From contig NW_027478167.1 of NCBI RefSeq assembly GCF_051020975.1, forward strand, positions 3,844,001 to 3,908,000: a stretch of 64,000 bases of DNA, written 5' to 3'. Shown here one piece after another: positions 49,214-62,411 of the stretch (the stretch's first letter is position 1; the number at the start of each line of letters is the position of its first letter). The notes under the pieces were generated by a model that was not told the origin of the DNA, searched no databases, and saw only the letters and a list, made by a program, of their open reading frames with translations. This stretch comes from Osmia lignaria lignaria. Its lineage: Eukaryota; Arthropoda; Insecta; Hymenoptera; Megachilidae. The position numbers and the translations under genes are program-made.

Positions 49214-51467
49214 TTGCAGATTTATCTCAAGGGAAGGGGCCTGACGGACATATTTCGAGATATTTCTTCTTCTTGTTGTTCTTCTTCTGCACAGCTAAGC
49301 TGGAAGTGGCATTTGCAGCTCGCAATAGTGAAGAGATATCTCAAAGAAAGGGGCCACGGTGTTTCTGTATCTCTATTATGTTGGTGCGGCTTCGGAACTT
49401 TTAAATATCTTGATATATCTCGAGAACTACGCGTATGATCAAAAAATATCATAGAACATAAAAAGTAGGAAACATAATTCTCTACAAAAAAGGTCTCTTA
49501 ACATTTTGCCATAGCTCGCTTCGTTTCCGAGATATTTGCAGATTTATCTCAAGGGAAGGGGCCTGACGGACATATTTCGAGATATTTCTTCTTCTTGTTG
49601 TTCTTCTTCTGCACAGCTAAGCTGGAAGTGGCATTTGCAGCTCGCAATAGTGCAGAGTTATCTCAAAGAAAGGGGCCACCGTGTTTCTGTATCTCTATTA
49701 TGTTGGTGCGGCTTCGGAACTTTTAAGTATCTTGATATATCTCGAGAACTACGCATCTGATCAAAAAATATCATAGAAGATAAAAAGTAGGAAACTTAAT
49801 TCTCTACAGAAAAGGTCTCTTAACATTTTGCCATAGCTCGCTTCGTTTCCGAGATATTTGCAGATTTATCTCAAGGGAAGGGGCCTAACGGACATATTTC
49901 GAGATATTTCTTCTTCTTGTTGTTCTTCCTCTGCACAGCTAAGCTGGAAGTGGCATTTGCAGCTCGCAATAGTTCAGAGTTATCTCAAAGAAAGGGGCCA
50001 CGGTGTTTCTGTATCTCTATTATGTTGGTGCGGCTTCGGAACTTTTAAATATCTCGATATATCTCGAGAACTACGCATCTGATCAAAAAATATCATAGAA
50101 CATAAAAAGTAGGAAACTTAATTCTCTACAAATAAGGTCTCTTAACATTTTGCCATAGCTCGCTTCGTTTCCGAGATATTTGCAGATTTATCTCAAGGGA
50201 AGGGGCCTGACGGACATATTTCGAGATATTTCTTCTTCTTGTTGTTCTTCTTCGGCACAGCTAAGCTGGAAGTGGCATTTGCAGCGCCCAATAGTGCAGA
50301 GTTATCTCAAAGAAAGGGGCCACGGTGTTTCTGTATCTCTATTATGTTGGTGCGGCTTCGGAACTTTTAAATATCTTGATATATCTCGAGAACTACGCAT
50401 CTGATAAAAAAATATCATAGAACATAAAAAGTAGGAAACCTAATTTTCTACAAAAAAGGTCTGTTAACATTTTGCCGTAGCTCGCTTCGTTTCCGAGATA
50501 TTTGCAGATTTATCTCAAGGGAAGGGGCCTGACGGACATATTTCGAAATATTTTTTATTCTTGTTGTTCTTCTTCTGCACAGCTAAGCTGGAAGTGGCAT
50601 TTGCAGGTCGCAATAGTGCAGAGTTATCTCAAAGAAAGGGGCCACGGTGTTTCTGTGTCTCTATTATGTTGGTGCGGCTTTGGAACTTTTAAATATCTCG
50701 ATATATCTCGAAAACTACGCTTCTGATCAAAAAATATCATAGAACATAAATTGTAGGAAACATAATTCTCCACAAAAAAGGTCTCTTAACGTTTTGCCAT
50801 AGCTCGCTTCGTTTCCGAGATATTTGCAGATTTATCTCAAGGGAAGGGTCCTGACGGACATATTTCGAGATATTTCTTCTTCTTGTTGTTCTTCTTCTGC
50901 ACAGCTAAGCTGGAAGTGGCATTTGCAGCTCGCAATAGTGCAGAGTTATCTCAAAGAAAGGGGCCACGGTGTTTCTGTATCTCTATTATGTTGGTGCGGC
51001 TTCGGAACTTTTAAATATATTGATATATCTCGACAACTACGCATCTGATCAAAAAATATCATAGAACATAAAAAGTAGGAAACCGAATTTTCTAGAAAAA
51101 AGGTCTCTTAACATTTGGCCGTAGCTCGCTTCGTTTCTGAGATATTTGCAGATTTATCTCAAGGGAAGGGGCCTGACGAACATATTTCGAAATATTTCTT
51201 ATTCTTGTTGTTCTTCTTCTGCACAGCTAAGCTGGAAGTGGCATTTGCAGCTCGCAATAGTTCAGAGTTATCTCAAAGAAAGGGGCCACGGTGTTTCTGT
51301 ATCTCTATTATGTTGGTGCGGCTTCGGAACTTTTAAATATCTCGATATATCTCGAGAACTACGCATCTGATCAAAAAATATCATAGAACATAAAAAGTAG
51401 GAAACTTAATTCTCTACAAATAAGGTCTCTTAACATTTTGCCATAGCTCGCTTCGTTTCCGAGATAT
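49214..51467 (+). repeat. 7-mer series, copy 2 (2254 bp)
   Basis: Nearly exact copy of 46960-49213, directly adjoining it. Its last four monomers are then repeated once more on their own at 51468-52755. Confidence 0.9.
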
Positions 51468-52755
51468 TTGCAGATTTATCTCAAGGGAAGGGGCCTGACG
51501 GACATATTTCGAGATATTTCTTCTTCTTGTTGTTCTTCTTCGGCACAGCTAAGCTGGAAGTGGCATTTGCAGCGCCCAATAGTGCAGAGTTATCTCAAAG
51601 AAAGGGGCCACGGTGTTTCTGTATCTCTATTATGTTGGTGCGGCTTCGGAACTTTTAAATATCTTGATATATCTCGAGAACTACGCATCTGATAAAAAAA
51701 TATCATAGAACATAAAAAGTAGGAAACCTAATTTTCTACAAAAAAGGTCTGTTAACATTTTGCCGTAGCTCGCTTCGTTTCCGAGATATTTGCAGATTTA
51801 TCTCAAGGGAAGGGGCCTGACGGACATATTTCGAAATATTTTTTATTCTTGTTGTTCTTCTTCTGCACAGCTAAGCTGGAAGTGGCATTTGCAGGTCGCA
51901 ATAGTGCAGAGTTATCTCAAAGAAAGGGGCCACGGTGTTTCTGTGTCTCTATTATGTTGGTGCGGCTTTGGAACTTTTAAATATCTCGATATATCTCGAA
52001 AACTACGCTTCTGATCAAAAAATATCATAGAACATAAATTGTAGGAAACATAATTCTCCACAAAAAAGGTCTCTTAACGTTTTGCCATAGCTCGCTTCGT
52101 TTCCGAGATATTTGCAGATTTATCTCAAGGGAAGGGTCCTGACGGACATATTTCGAGATATTTCTTCTTCTTGTTGTTCTTCTTCTGCACAGCTAAGCTG
52201 GAAGTGGCATTTGCAGCTCGCAATAGTGCAGAGTTATCTCAAAGAAAGGGGCCACGGTGTTTCTGTATCTCTATTATGTTGGTGCGGCTTCGGAACTTTT
52301 AAATATATTGATATATCTCGACAACTACGCATCTGATCAAAAAATATCATAGAACATAAAAAGTAGGAAACCGAATTTTCTAGAAAAAAGGTCTCTTAAC
52401 ATTTGGCCGTAGCTCGCTTCGTTTCTGAGATATTTGCAGATTTATCTCAAGGGAAGGGGCCTGACGAACATATTTCGAAATATTTCTTATTCTTGTTGTT
52501 CTTCTTCTGCACAGCTAAGCTGGAAGTGGCATTTGCAGCTCGCAATAGTTCAGAGTTATCTCAAAGAAAGGGGCCACGGTGTTTCTGTATCTCTATTATG
52601 TTGGTGCGGCTTCGGAACTTTTAAATATCTCGATATATCTCGAGAACTACGCATCTGATCAAAAAATATCATAGAACATAAAAAGTAGGAAACTTAATTC
52701 TCTACAAATAAGGTCTCTTAACATTTTGCCATAGCTCGCTTCGTTTCCGAGATAT
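51468..52755 (+). repeat. 4-mer partial unit of the 7-mer series (1288 bp)
   Basis: This is a copy of monomers 4 to 7 only, with the first three missing. By eye it matches 50180-51467 throughout. It is either a deletion derivative of a full 7-mer or a separate 4-mer duplication. Confidence 0.88.
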
Positions 52756-54558
52756 TTGCAGATTTATCTCAAGGGATGGGGCCTGACGGACATATTTCGA
52801 GATATTTCTTCTTCTTGTTGTTCTTCTTCTGCACAGCTAAGCTGGAAGTGGCATTTGCAGCTCGCAATAGTGAAGAGATATCTCAAAGAAAGGGGCCACG
52901 GTGTTTCTGTATCTCTATTATGTTGGTGCGGCTTCGGAACTTTTAAATATCTTGATATATCTCGAGAACTACGCGTATGATCAAAAAATATCATAGAACA
53001 TAAAAAGTAGGAAACATAATTCTCTACAAAAAAGGTCTCTTAACATTTTGCCATAGCTCGCTTCGTTTCCGAGATATTTGCAGATTTATCTCAAGGGAAG
53101 GGGCCTGACGGACATATTTCGAGATATTTCTTCTTCTTGTTGTTCTTCTTCTGCACAGCTAAGCTGGAAGTGGCATTTGCAGCTCGCAATAGTGCAGAGT
53201 TATCTCAAAGAAAGGGGCCACCGTGTTTCTGTATCTCTATTATGTTGGTGCGGCTTCGGAACTTTTAAGTATCTTGATATATCTCGAGAACTACGCATCT
53301 GATCAAAAAATATCATAGAAGATAAAAAGTAGGAAACTTAATTCTCTACAGAAAAGGTCTCTTAACATTTTGCCATAGCTCGCTTCGTTTCCGAGATATT
53401 TGCAGATTTATCTCAAGGGAAGGGGCCTAACGGACATATTTCGAGATATTTCTTCTTCTTGTTGTTCTTCCTCTGCACAGCTAAGCTGGAAGTGGCATTT
53501 GCAGCTCGCAATAGTTCAGAGTTATCTCAAAGAAAGGGGCCACGGTGTTTCTGTATCTCTATTATGTTGGTGCGGCTTCGGAACTTTTAAATATCTCGAT
53601 ATATCTCGAGAACTACGCATCTGATCAAAAAATATCATAGAACATAAAAAGTAGGAAACTTAATTCTCTACAAATAAGGTCTCTTAACATTTTGCCATAG
53701 CTCGCTTCGTTTCCGAGATATTTGCAGATTTATCTCAAGGGAAGGGGCCTGACGGACATATTTCGAGATATTTCTTCTTCTTGTTGTTCCTCTTCGGCAC
53801 AGCTAAGCTGGAAGTGGCATTTGCAGCGCCCAATAGTGCAGAGTTATCTCAAAGAAAGGGGCCACGGTGTTTCTGTATCTCTATTATGTTGGTGCGGCTT
53901 CGGAACTTTTAAATATCTTGATATATCTCGAGAACTACGCATCTGATAAAAAAATATCATAGAACATAAAAAGTAGGAAACCTAATTTTCTACAAAAAAG
54001 GTCTGTTAACATTTTGCCGTAGCTCGCTTCGTTTCCGAGATATTTGCAGATTTATCTCAAGGGAAGGGGCCTGACGGACATATTTCGAAATATTTTTTAT
54101 TCTTGTTGTTCTTCTTCTGCACAGCTAAGCTGGAAGTGGCATTTGCAGGTCGCAATAGTGCAGAGTTATCTCAAAGAAAGGGGCCACGGTGTTTCTGTGT
54201 CTCTACTATGTTGGTGCGGCGTTGGAACTTTTAAATATCTCGATATATCTCGAAAACTACGCTTCTGATCAAAAAATATCATAGAACATAAATTGTAGGA
54301 AACATAATTCTCCACAAAAAAGGTCTCTTAACGTTTTGCCATAGCTCGCTTCGTTTCCGAGATATTTGCAGATTTATCTCAAGGGAAGGGTCCTGACGGA
54401 CATATTTCGAGATATTTCTTCTTCTTGTTGTTCTTCTTCTGCACAGCTAAGCTGGAAGTGGCATTTGCAGCTCGCAATAGTGCAGAGTTATCTCAAAGAA
54501 AGGGGCCACGGTGTTTCTGTATCTCTATTATGTTGGTGCGGCTTCGGAACTTTTAAAT
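52756..54558 (+). repeat. 7-mer series, truncated third copy (about 5.6 monomers)
   Basis: Monomers 1 to 5 and most of 6 recur. The match stops in the sixth monomer, where AATATCTGGATAT replaces AATATATTGATAT. Private changes include GGGATGGGG (52776), GTTGTTCCTC (near 53788) and GGCGTTGGAAC (near 54219), so this copy is slightly more diverged than the first two. Confidence 0.87.
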
Positions 54559-57500
54559 ATCTGGATATATCTCGAGAACTACGCATCTGATCAAAAAATA
54601 TCATAGAACATAAATTGTAGGAAACATAATTCTCTACAAAAAAGGTCTCTTAACATTTTGCCATAGCTTGGTTCGTTTCCGAGATATTTGCAGATTTATC
54701 TGAAGGGAAGGGGCCTGACGGACATATTTCGAGATATTTCTTCTTCTTGTTGTTCTTCTTCTGCACAGCTAAGCTGGAAGTGGCATTTGCAGCGCGCAAT
54801 AGTGCAGAGTTATCTCAAAGAAAGGGGCCACGGTGTTTCTGTATCTCTATTATGTTGGTGCGGCTTCGGAACTTTTAAATATCTTGATATATCTCGAGAA
54901 CTACGCATCTGATCAAAAAATATCATAGAACATAAAAAGTAGGAAACTTAATTCTCTACAAAAAAGGTCTCTTAACATTTTGCCATAGCTCGCTTGGTTT
55001 CCGAGATATTTGCAGATTTATCTCAAGGGAAGGGGCCTGACGGACATATTTTGAGATATTTCTTCTTCTTGTTGTTCTTCTTCTGCACAGCTAAGCTGGA
55101 AGTGGCATTTGCAGCACGCAATAGTGCAGAGTTATCTCAAAGGAAGGGGCCACGGTGTTTCTGTATCTCTATTATGTTGGTGCGGCTTCGGAACTTTTAA
55201 ATATCTTGATATATCTCGAGAACTACGCATCTGATCAAAAAATATCATAGAACATAAAAAGTAGGAAACTTAATTCTCTACAAATAAGGTCTCTTAACAT
55301 TTTGCCATAGCTCGCTTCGTTTCCGAGATATTTGCAGATTTATCTCAAGGAAAGGGGCCTGACGGACATATTTCGAGATATTTCTTCTTCTTGTTGTTCT
55401 TCTTCTGCACAGCTAAGCTGGAAGTGGCATTTGCAGCTCGCAATAGTGCAGAGATATCTCAAAGAAAGGGGCCACGGTGTTTCTGTATCTCTATTATGTT
55501 GGTGCGGCTTCGGAACTTTTAAATATCTTGATATATCTCGAGAACTACGCGTATGATCAAAAAATATCATAGAACATAAAAAGTAGGAAACATAATTCTC
55601 TACAAAAAAGGTCTCTTAACATTTTGCCATAGCTCGCTTCGTTTCCGAGATATTTGCAGATTTATCTCAAGGGAAGGGGCCTAACGGACATATTTCGAGA
55701 TATTTCTTCTTCTTGTTGTTCTTCCTCTGCACAGCTAAGCTGGAAGTGGCATTTGCAGCTCGCAATAGTTCAGAGTTATCTCAAAGAAAGGGGCCACGGT
55801 GTTTCTGTATCTCTATTATGTTGGTGCGGCTTCGGAACTTTTAAATATCTTGATATATCTCGAGAACTACGCATCTGATACAAAAATATCATAGAACATA
55901 AAAAGTAGGAAACCTAATTTTCTACAAAAAAGGTCTGTTAACATTTTGCCGTAGCTCGCTTCGTTTCAGAGATATTTGCAGATTTATCTCAAGGGAAGGG
56001 GCCTGACGGACATATTTCGAAATATTTCTTATTCTTGTTGTTCTTCTTCTGCACAGCTAAGCTGGAAGTGGCATTTGCAGCTCGCAATAGTGCAGAGTTA
56101 TCGCAAAGAAAGGGGCCACGGTGTTTCTGTATCTCTGTTATGTTGGTGCGGCTTCGGAACTTTTAAATATCTTGATATATCTCGAGAACTACGCATCTGA
56201 TCAAAAAATATCATAGAAAATAAAAAGTAGGAAACTGAATTCTCTACAAAAAAGGTCTCTTAACATTTTGCCATAGCTCGCTTCGTTTCCGAGATATTTG
56301 CAGATTTATCTCAAGGGAAGGGGCCTGACGGACATATTTCGAGATATTTCTTCTTCTTGTTGTTCTTCTGCACAGCTAAGCTGGAAGTGGCATTTGCAGC
56401 TCGCAATAGTGCAGAGTTATCTCAAAGAAAGGGGCCACGGTGTTTCTGTATCTCTGTTATGTTGGTGCGGCTTCGGAACTTTTAAATATCTTGATATATC
56501 TCGAGAACTACGCATCTGATCAAAAAATATCATAGAAAATAAAAAGTAGGAAACTGAATTCTCTACAAAAAAGGTCTCTTAACATTTTGCCATAGCTCGC
56601 TTCGTTTCCGAGATATTTGCAGATTTATCTCAAGGGAAGGGGCCTGACGGACATATTTCGAGATATTTCTTCTTCTTGTTGTTCTTCTTCTGCACAGCTA
56701 AGCTGGAAGTGGCATTTGCAGCTCGCAATTGTGCAGAGTTATCTCAAAGAGAGGGGCCACGGTGTTTCTGTATCTCTATTATGTTGGTGCGGGTTCGGAA
56801 CTTTTAAATATCTTGATATATCTCGAAAACTACGCTTCTGATCAAAAAATATCATAGAACATAAATTGTAGGAAACATAATTCTCTACAAAAAAGATCTC
56901 TTAACATTTTGCCATAGCTCTCTTCGTTTCCGAGATATTTGCAGATTTATCTCAAGGGAAGGGGCCTGACGGACATATTTCGAGATATTTCTTCTTCTTG
57001 TTGTTCTTCTTCTGCACAGCTAAGCTGGAAGTGGCATTTGCAGCTCGCAATAGTGCAGAGTTATCTCAAAGAAAGGGGCCACGGTGTTTCTGTATCTCTG
57101 TTATGTTGGTGCGGCTTCGGAACTTTTAAATATCTTGATATATCTCGAGAACTACGCATCTGATCAAAAAATATCATAGAACATAAAAAGTAGGAAACTT
57201 AATTCTCTACAAAAAAGGTCTCATAACATTTTGCCATAGCTCGCTTCGTTTCCGAGATATTTGCAGATTTATCTCAAGGGAAGGGGCCTAACGGACATAT
57301 TTCGAGATATTTCTTCTTCTTGTTGTTCTTCCTCTGCCCAGCTAAACTGGAAGTGGCATTTGCAGCTCGCAATAGTACAGAGTTATCTCAAAGAAAGGGG
57401 CCACGGTGTTTCTGTATCTCTATTATGTTGGTGCGGCTTCGGAACTTTTAAATATCTAGATATATCTCGAGAACTACGCGTATGATCAAAAAATATCATA

Positions 57501-60480
57501 GAAGATAAAAAGTAGGAAACTTAATTCTCTACAGAAAAGGTCTCTTAACATTTTGCCATAGCTCGCTTCGTTTCCGAGATATTTGCAGATTTATCTCAAG
57601 GGAAGGGGCCTAACGGACATATTTCGAGATATTTCTTCTTCTTGTTGTTCTTCCTCTGCACAGCTAAGCTGGAAGTGGCATTTGCAGCTCGCAATAGTTC
57701 AGAGTTATCTCAAAGAAAGGGGCCACGGTGTTTCTGTATCTCTATTATGTTGGTGCGGCTTCGGAACTTTTAAATATCTCGATATATCTTGAAAACTACG
57801 CTTCTGATCAAAAAATATCATAGAACATAAATTGTAGGAAACATAATTCTCTACAAAAAACGTCTCTTAACATTTTGCCATAGCTCGCTTCGTTTCCGAG
57901 ATATTTGCAGATTCAGCTCAAAGGAACGGGCCTGACGGACATATTTCGAGATATTTCTTCTTCTTGTTGTTCTTCCTTTGCACAGCTAAGCTGGAAGTGG
58001 CATTTGCAGCTCGCAATTGTGCAGAGTTATCTCAAAGAGAGGGGCCACGGTGTTTCTGTATCTCTATTATGTTGGTGCGGCCTCGGAACTTTTAAATATC
58101 TTGATATATCTCGAGAACTACGCATCTGATCAAAATCTATCATAGAAGATAAAAAGTAGGAAACTTAATTCTCTACAAAAAAGGTCTCTTAACATTTTGC
58201 CATAGCTCTCTTCGGTTCCGAGATATTTGCAGATTTATCTCAAGGGAAGGGACCTGACGGACATATTTCGAGATATTCCTTCCTCTTGTTGTTCTTCTTC
58301 TGCACAGCTAAGCTGGAAGTGGCATTTGCGGCTCGCACTAGTGCAGAGTTATCTCAAAGAAAGGGGCCACGGTGTTTCTGTATCTCTATTATGTTGGTGC
58401 GGCTTCGGAACTTTTAAATATCTCGATATATCTCGAAAACTACGCTTCTGATCAAAAAATATCATAGAACATAAGTTGTAGGAAACATAATTCTCTACAA
58501 AAAACGTCTCTTAACATTTTGCCATAGCTCGCTTCGTTTCCGAGATATTTGCAGATTCGGCTCAAAGGAACGGGCCTGACGGACATATTTCGAGATATTT
58601 CTTCTTCTTGTTGTTCTTCCTTTGCACAGCTAAGCTGGAAGTGGCATTTGCAGCTCGCAATAGTGCAGAGTTATCTCAAAGAAAGGGACCACGGTGTTTC
58701 TGTATCTCTATTATGTTGGTGCGGCTTCGGAACTTTTAAATATCTCGATATATCTCGAAAACTACGCTTCTGATCAAAAAATATCATAGAACATAAATTG
58801 TAGGAAACATAATTCTCTACAAAAAAGGTCTCTTAACATTTTGCCATAGCTCTCTTCGTTTCCGAGATATTTGCAGATTTATCTCAAGGGAAGGGGCCTG
58901 ACGGACATATTTCGAGATATTTCTTCTTCTTGTTGTTCTTCTTCTGCACAGCTAAGCTGGAAGTGGCATTTGCAGCTCGCAATAGTGCAGAGTTATCTCA
59001 AAGAAAGGGGCCACGGTGTTTCTGTATCTCTGTTATGTTGGTGCGGCTTCGGAACTTTTAAATATCTTGATATATCTCGAGAACTACGCATCTGATCAAA
59101 AAATATCATAGAAGATAAAAAGTAGGAAACTTAATTCTCTACAAAAAAGGTCTCTTAACATTTTGCCATAGCTCGCTTCGTTTCCGAGATATTTGCAGAT
59201 TTATCTCAAGGGAAGGGGCCTAACGGACATATTTCGAGATATTTCTTCTTCTTGTTGTTCTTCCTCTGCACAGCTAAACTGGAAGTGGCATTTCCAGCTC
59301 GCAATAGTGCAGAGTTATCTCAAAGAAAGGGGCCACGGTGTTTCTGTATCTCTATTATGTTGGTGCGGCTTCGGAACTTTTAAATATCTTGATATATCTC
59401 GAGAACTACGCATCTGATCAAAAAATATCGCAGAACATAAAAAGTAGGAAACTTAATTCTCTACAAATAAGGTCTCTTAAGATTTTGCCATAGCTCGCTT
59501 CGTTTCCGAGATATTTGAAGATTTATCTCAAGGGAAGGGGCCTGACGGACATATTTCGAGATATTTCTTCTTCTTGTTGTTCTTCTTCTGCACAGCTAAG
59601 CTGGAAGTGGCATTTGCAGCTCGCAATAGTGCAGAGTTATCTCAAAGAGAGGGGCCACGGTGTTTCTGTATCGCTATTATGTTGGTGCGGCTTCGGAACT
59701 TTTAAATATCTTGATATATCTCGACAATTACGCATCTGATCAAAAAATATCATACAACATAAAAAGTAGGAAACTTAATTCTATACAAAAAAGGTCTCTT
59801 AACATTTTGCCATAGCTCGCTTCGGTTCCGAGATATTTGCAGATTTATCTCAAGGGAAGTGGCCTGACGGACATATTTCGAGATATTTCTTCTTCCTGTT
59901 GTTCTTCTTCTGCACAGCTAAGCTGGAAGTGGCATTTGCAGCTCGCAATAGTGCAGAGTTATCGCAAAGGAAGAGGCCACGGTGTTTCTGTACCTCTATT
60001 ATGTTGGTGCAGCTTCGGAACTTTTAAATATCTTGATATATCTCGAGAACTACGCATCTGATCAAAAAATATCATAGAAAATAAAAAGTAGGAAACTGAA
60101 TTCTCTACAAAAAAGGTCTCTTAACATTTTGCCATAGCTCGCTTCGTTTCCGAGATATATGCAGATTTATCTCAAGGGAAGGGGCCTGACGGACATATTT
60201 CGAGATATTTCTTCTTCTTGTTGTTCTTCTTCTGCACAGCTAAGCTGGAAGTGGCATTCGCAGCTCGCAATAGTGCAGAGTTATCTCAAAGAAAGGGGCC
60301 ACGGTGTTTCTGTATCTCTATTATGTTGGTGCGGCTTCGGAACTTTTAAATATCTCGATATATCTCGAAAACTACGCTTCTGATCAAAAAATATCATACA
60401 ACATAAAAAGTAGGAAACTTAATTCTCTACAAAAAAGGTCTCTTAACATTTTGCCATAGCTCGCTTCGTTTCCGAGATAT
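54559..60480 (+). repeat. Mosaic satellite segment, about 18 monomers
   Basis: Relations are mostly between adjacent monomers. 55976 and 56298 share GAAAATAAAAAG and AAACTGAATTC; 57905 and 58549 (two apart) share the CAGATTC...AAAGGAACGGG start and CCTTTGCAC; 54688 and 46638 share CTGAAGGG. Many monomers lie close to the overall consensus. Confidence 0.75.
56298..56616 (+). repeat. 319-bp monomer with a 3-bp deletion
   Basis: One TTC unit is missing from the pyrimidine-rich tract near 56363-56370 (TTGTTCTTCTGC against TTGTTCTTCTTCTGC). The open frame loses one serine but stays in phase. The change is unique in the window. Confidence 0.93.
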
Positions 60481-60801
60481 TTGCAGATTTATCTCAAGGG
60501 AAGTGGCCTGACGGACATATATCGAGATATTTCTTCTTCTTGTTGTTCTTCTTCTGCACAGCTAAGCTGGAAGTGGCATTTGCAGCTCGCAATAGTGCAG
60601 AGTTATCGCAAAGGAAGAGGCCACGGTGTTTCTGTGTCTCTATTATGTTGGTGCAGCTTCGGAACTTTTAAATATTTGATATATCTCGAGAACTACGCAT
60701 CGGATCAAAAAATATCATAGAAGATAAAAAGTAGGAAACTGAATTCTCTACAAAAAAGGTCTCTTCACATTTTGCCATAGCTCGCTTCGCTTCCGAGATA
60801 T
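60481..60801 (+). repeat. 321-bp monomer with a 1-bp deletion
   Basis: AATATTTGATAT near 60671 replaces AATATCTTGATAT, removing one base inside the 74-codon frame; the frame then runs into another phase and ends after 79 codons. A frameshift this late is a weak argument against coding. The corresponding monomer at 62412 is 322 bp long. Confidence 0.92.
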
Positions 60802-61026
60802 ATGCAGATTTATCTCAAGGGAAGGGGCCTGACGGACATATTTCGAGATATTTCTTCTTCTTGTTGTTCTTCTTCTGCACAGCTAAGCTGGAAGTGGCAT
60901 TTGCAGCTCGCAATAGTGCAGAGTTATCTCAAAGAAAGGGGCCACGGTGTTTCTGTATCTCTATTATGTTGGTGCGGCTTCGGAACTTTTAAATATCTTG
61001 ATATATCTCGACAATTACGCATCTGA
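60802..61026 (+). other. ATG-starting version of the 74-codon frame
   Basis: In this copy and those starting at 60159, 61446, 62090, 62734 and 63378, GATATTTGCAG reads GATATATGCAG, turning the TTG into a true ATG with the rest of the frame intact. No other part of the window has this. The change most likely spread with the local 6-mer amplification rather than by selection for translation. No upstream promoter or initiation context can be argued from the repeat. Confidence 0.6.
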
Positions 61027-62411
61027 TCAAAAAATATCATACAACATAAAAAGTAGGAAACTTAATTCTCTACAAAAAAGGTCTCTTAACATTTTGCCAT
61101 AGCTCGCTTCGTTTCCGAGATATTTGCAGATTTATCTCAAGGGAAGTGGCCTGACGGACATATTTCGAGATATTTCTTCTTCTTGTTGTTCTTCTTCTGC
61201 ACAGCTAAGCTGGAAGTGGCATTTGCAGCTCGCAATAGTGCAGAGTTATCGCAAAGGAAGAGGCCACGGTGTTTCTGTACCTCTATTATGTTGGTGCAGC
61301 TTCGGAACTTTTAAATATCTTGATATATCTCGAGAACTACGGATCTGATCAAAAAATATCATAGAAGATAAAAAGTAGGAAACTGAATTCTCTACAAAAA
61401 AGGTCTCTTAACATTTTGCCATAGCTCGCTTCGTTTCCGAGGTATATGCAGATTTATCTCAAGGGAAGGGGCCTGACGGACATATTTGGAGATATTTCTT
61501 CTTCTTGTTGTTCTTCTTCTGCACAGCTAAGCTGGAAGTGGCATTTGCAGATCGCAATAGTGCAGAGTTATCTCAAAGAAAGGGGCCACGGTGTTTCTGT
61601 ATCTCTATTATGTTGGTGCGGCTTCGGAACTTTTAAATATCTCGATATATCTCGAAAACTACGCATCTGATCAAAAAATATCATAGAACATAAATAGTAG
61701 GAAACTTAATTTCCTACAAAAAAGGTCTCTCAACGTTTTGCCATAGCTCGCATTGTTTCCGAGATATTTGCAGATTCAGCTCAAAGGATCGGGCCTGACG
61801 GACATATTTCGAGATATTTCTTCTTCTTGTTGTTCTTCGTCTGCACAGCTAAACTGGAAGTGGCAATTCCAGCTCGCAATAGTGCAGAGTTATCTCGCAG
61901 AAAGGGGCCACGCTGTTTCTGTATCTCTATTATGTTGGTGCGGCTTCGGAACTTTTAAATATCTTGATATATCTCGAGAACTACGCATCTGATCAAAAAA
62001 TATCATAGAACATAAATAGTAGGAATCTCAATTTCCTACAAAAAAGATCTCTTAATATTTTGCCATAGCTCGCTTCGTTTCCGAGATATATGCAGATTTA
62101 TCTCAAGGGAAGGGGCCTGCCGGACATATTTCGAGATATTTCTTCTTCTTGTTGTTCTTCTTCTGCACAGCTAAGCTGGAAGTGGCATTCGCAGCTCGCA
62201 ATAGTGCAGAGTTATCTCAAAGAAAGGGGCCACGGTGTTTCTGTATCTCTATTATGTTGGTGCGGCTTCGGAACTTTTAAATATCTTGATATATCTCGAC
62301 AATTACGCATCTGATCAAAAAATATCATACAACATAAAAAGTAGGAAACTTAATTCTCTACAAAAAAGGTCTCTTAACATTTTGCCATAGCTCGCTTCGT
62401 TTCCGAGATAT

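Larger units (their letters stand above)
60481..62411 (+). repeat. 6-mer higher-order unit, copy 1 (1931 bp)
   Basis: The unit alternates two monomer kinds: one with GGGAAGTGGCC, ATCGCAAAGGAAGAGG and GTGCAGC (60481, 61124) and one with the ATG start (60802, 61446, 62090), plus one CAGATTCAGC/AAAGGATCGGG monomer at 61768. From about 60700 the sequence matches the next copy with one difference noted (61488 G against 63420 C). Confidence 0.9.

Noticed and set aside
56790..56800. tRNA or SINE B-box-like GGGTTCGGAAC
   Set aside because: It is seen in one monomer because of a single change from GGCTTCGG. No A box at the right spacing and no cloverleaf.
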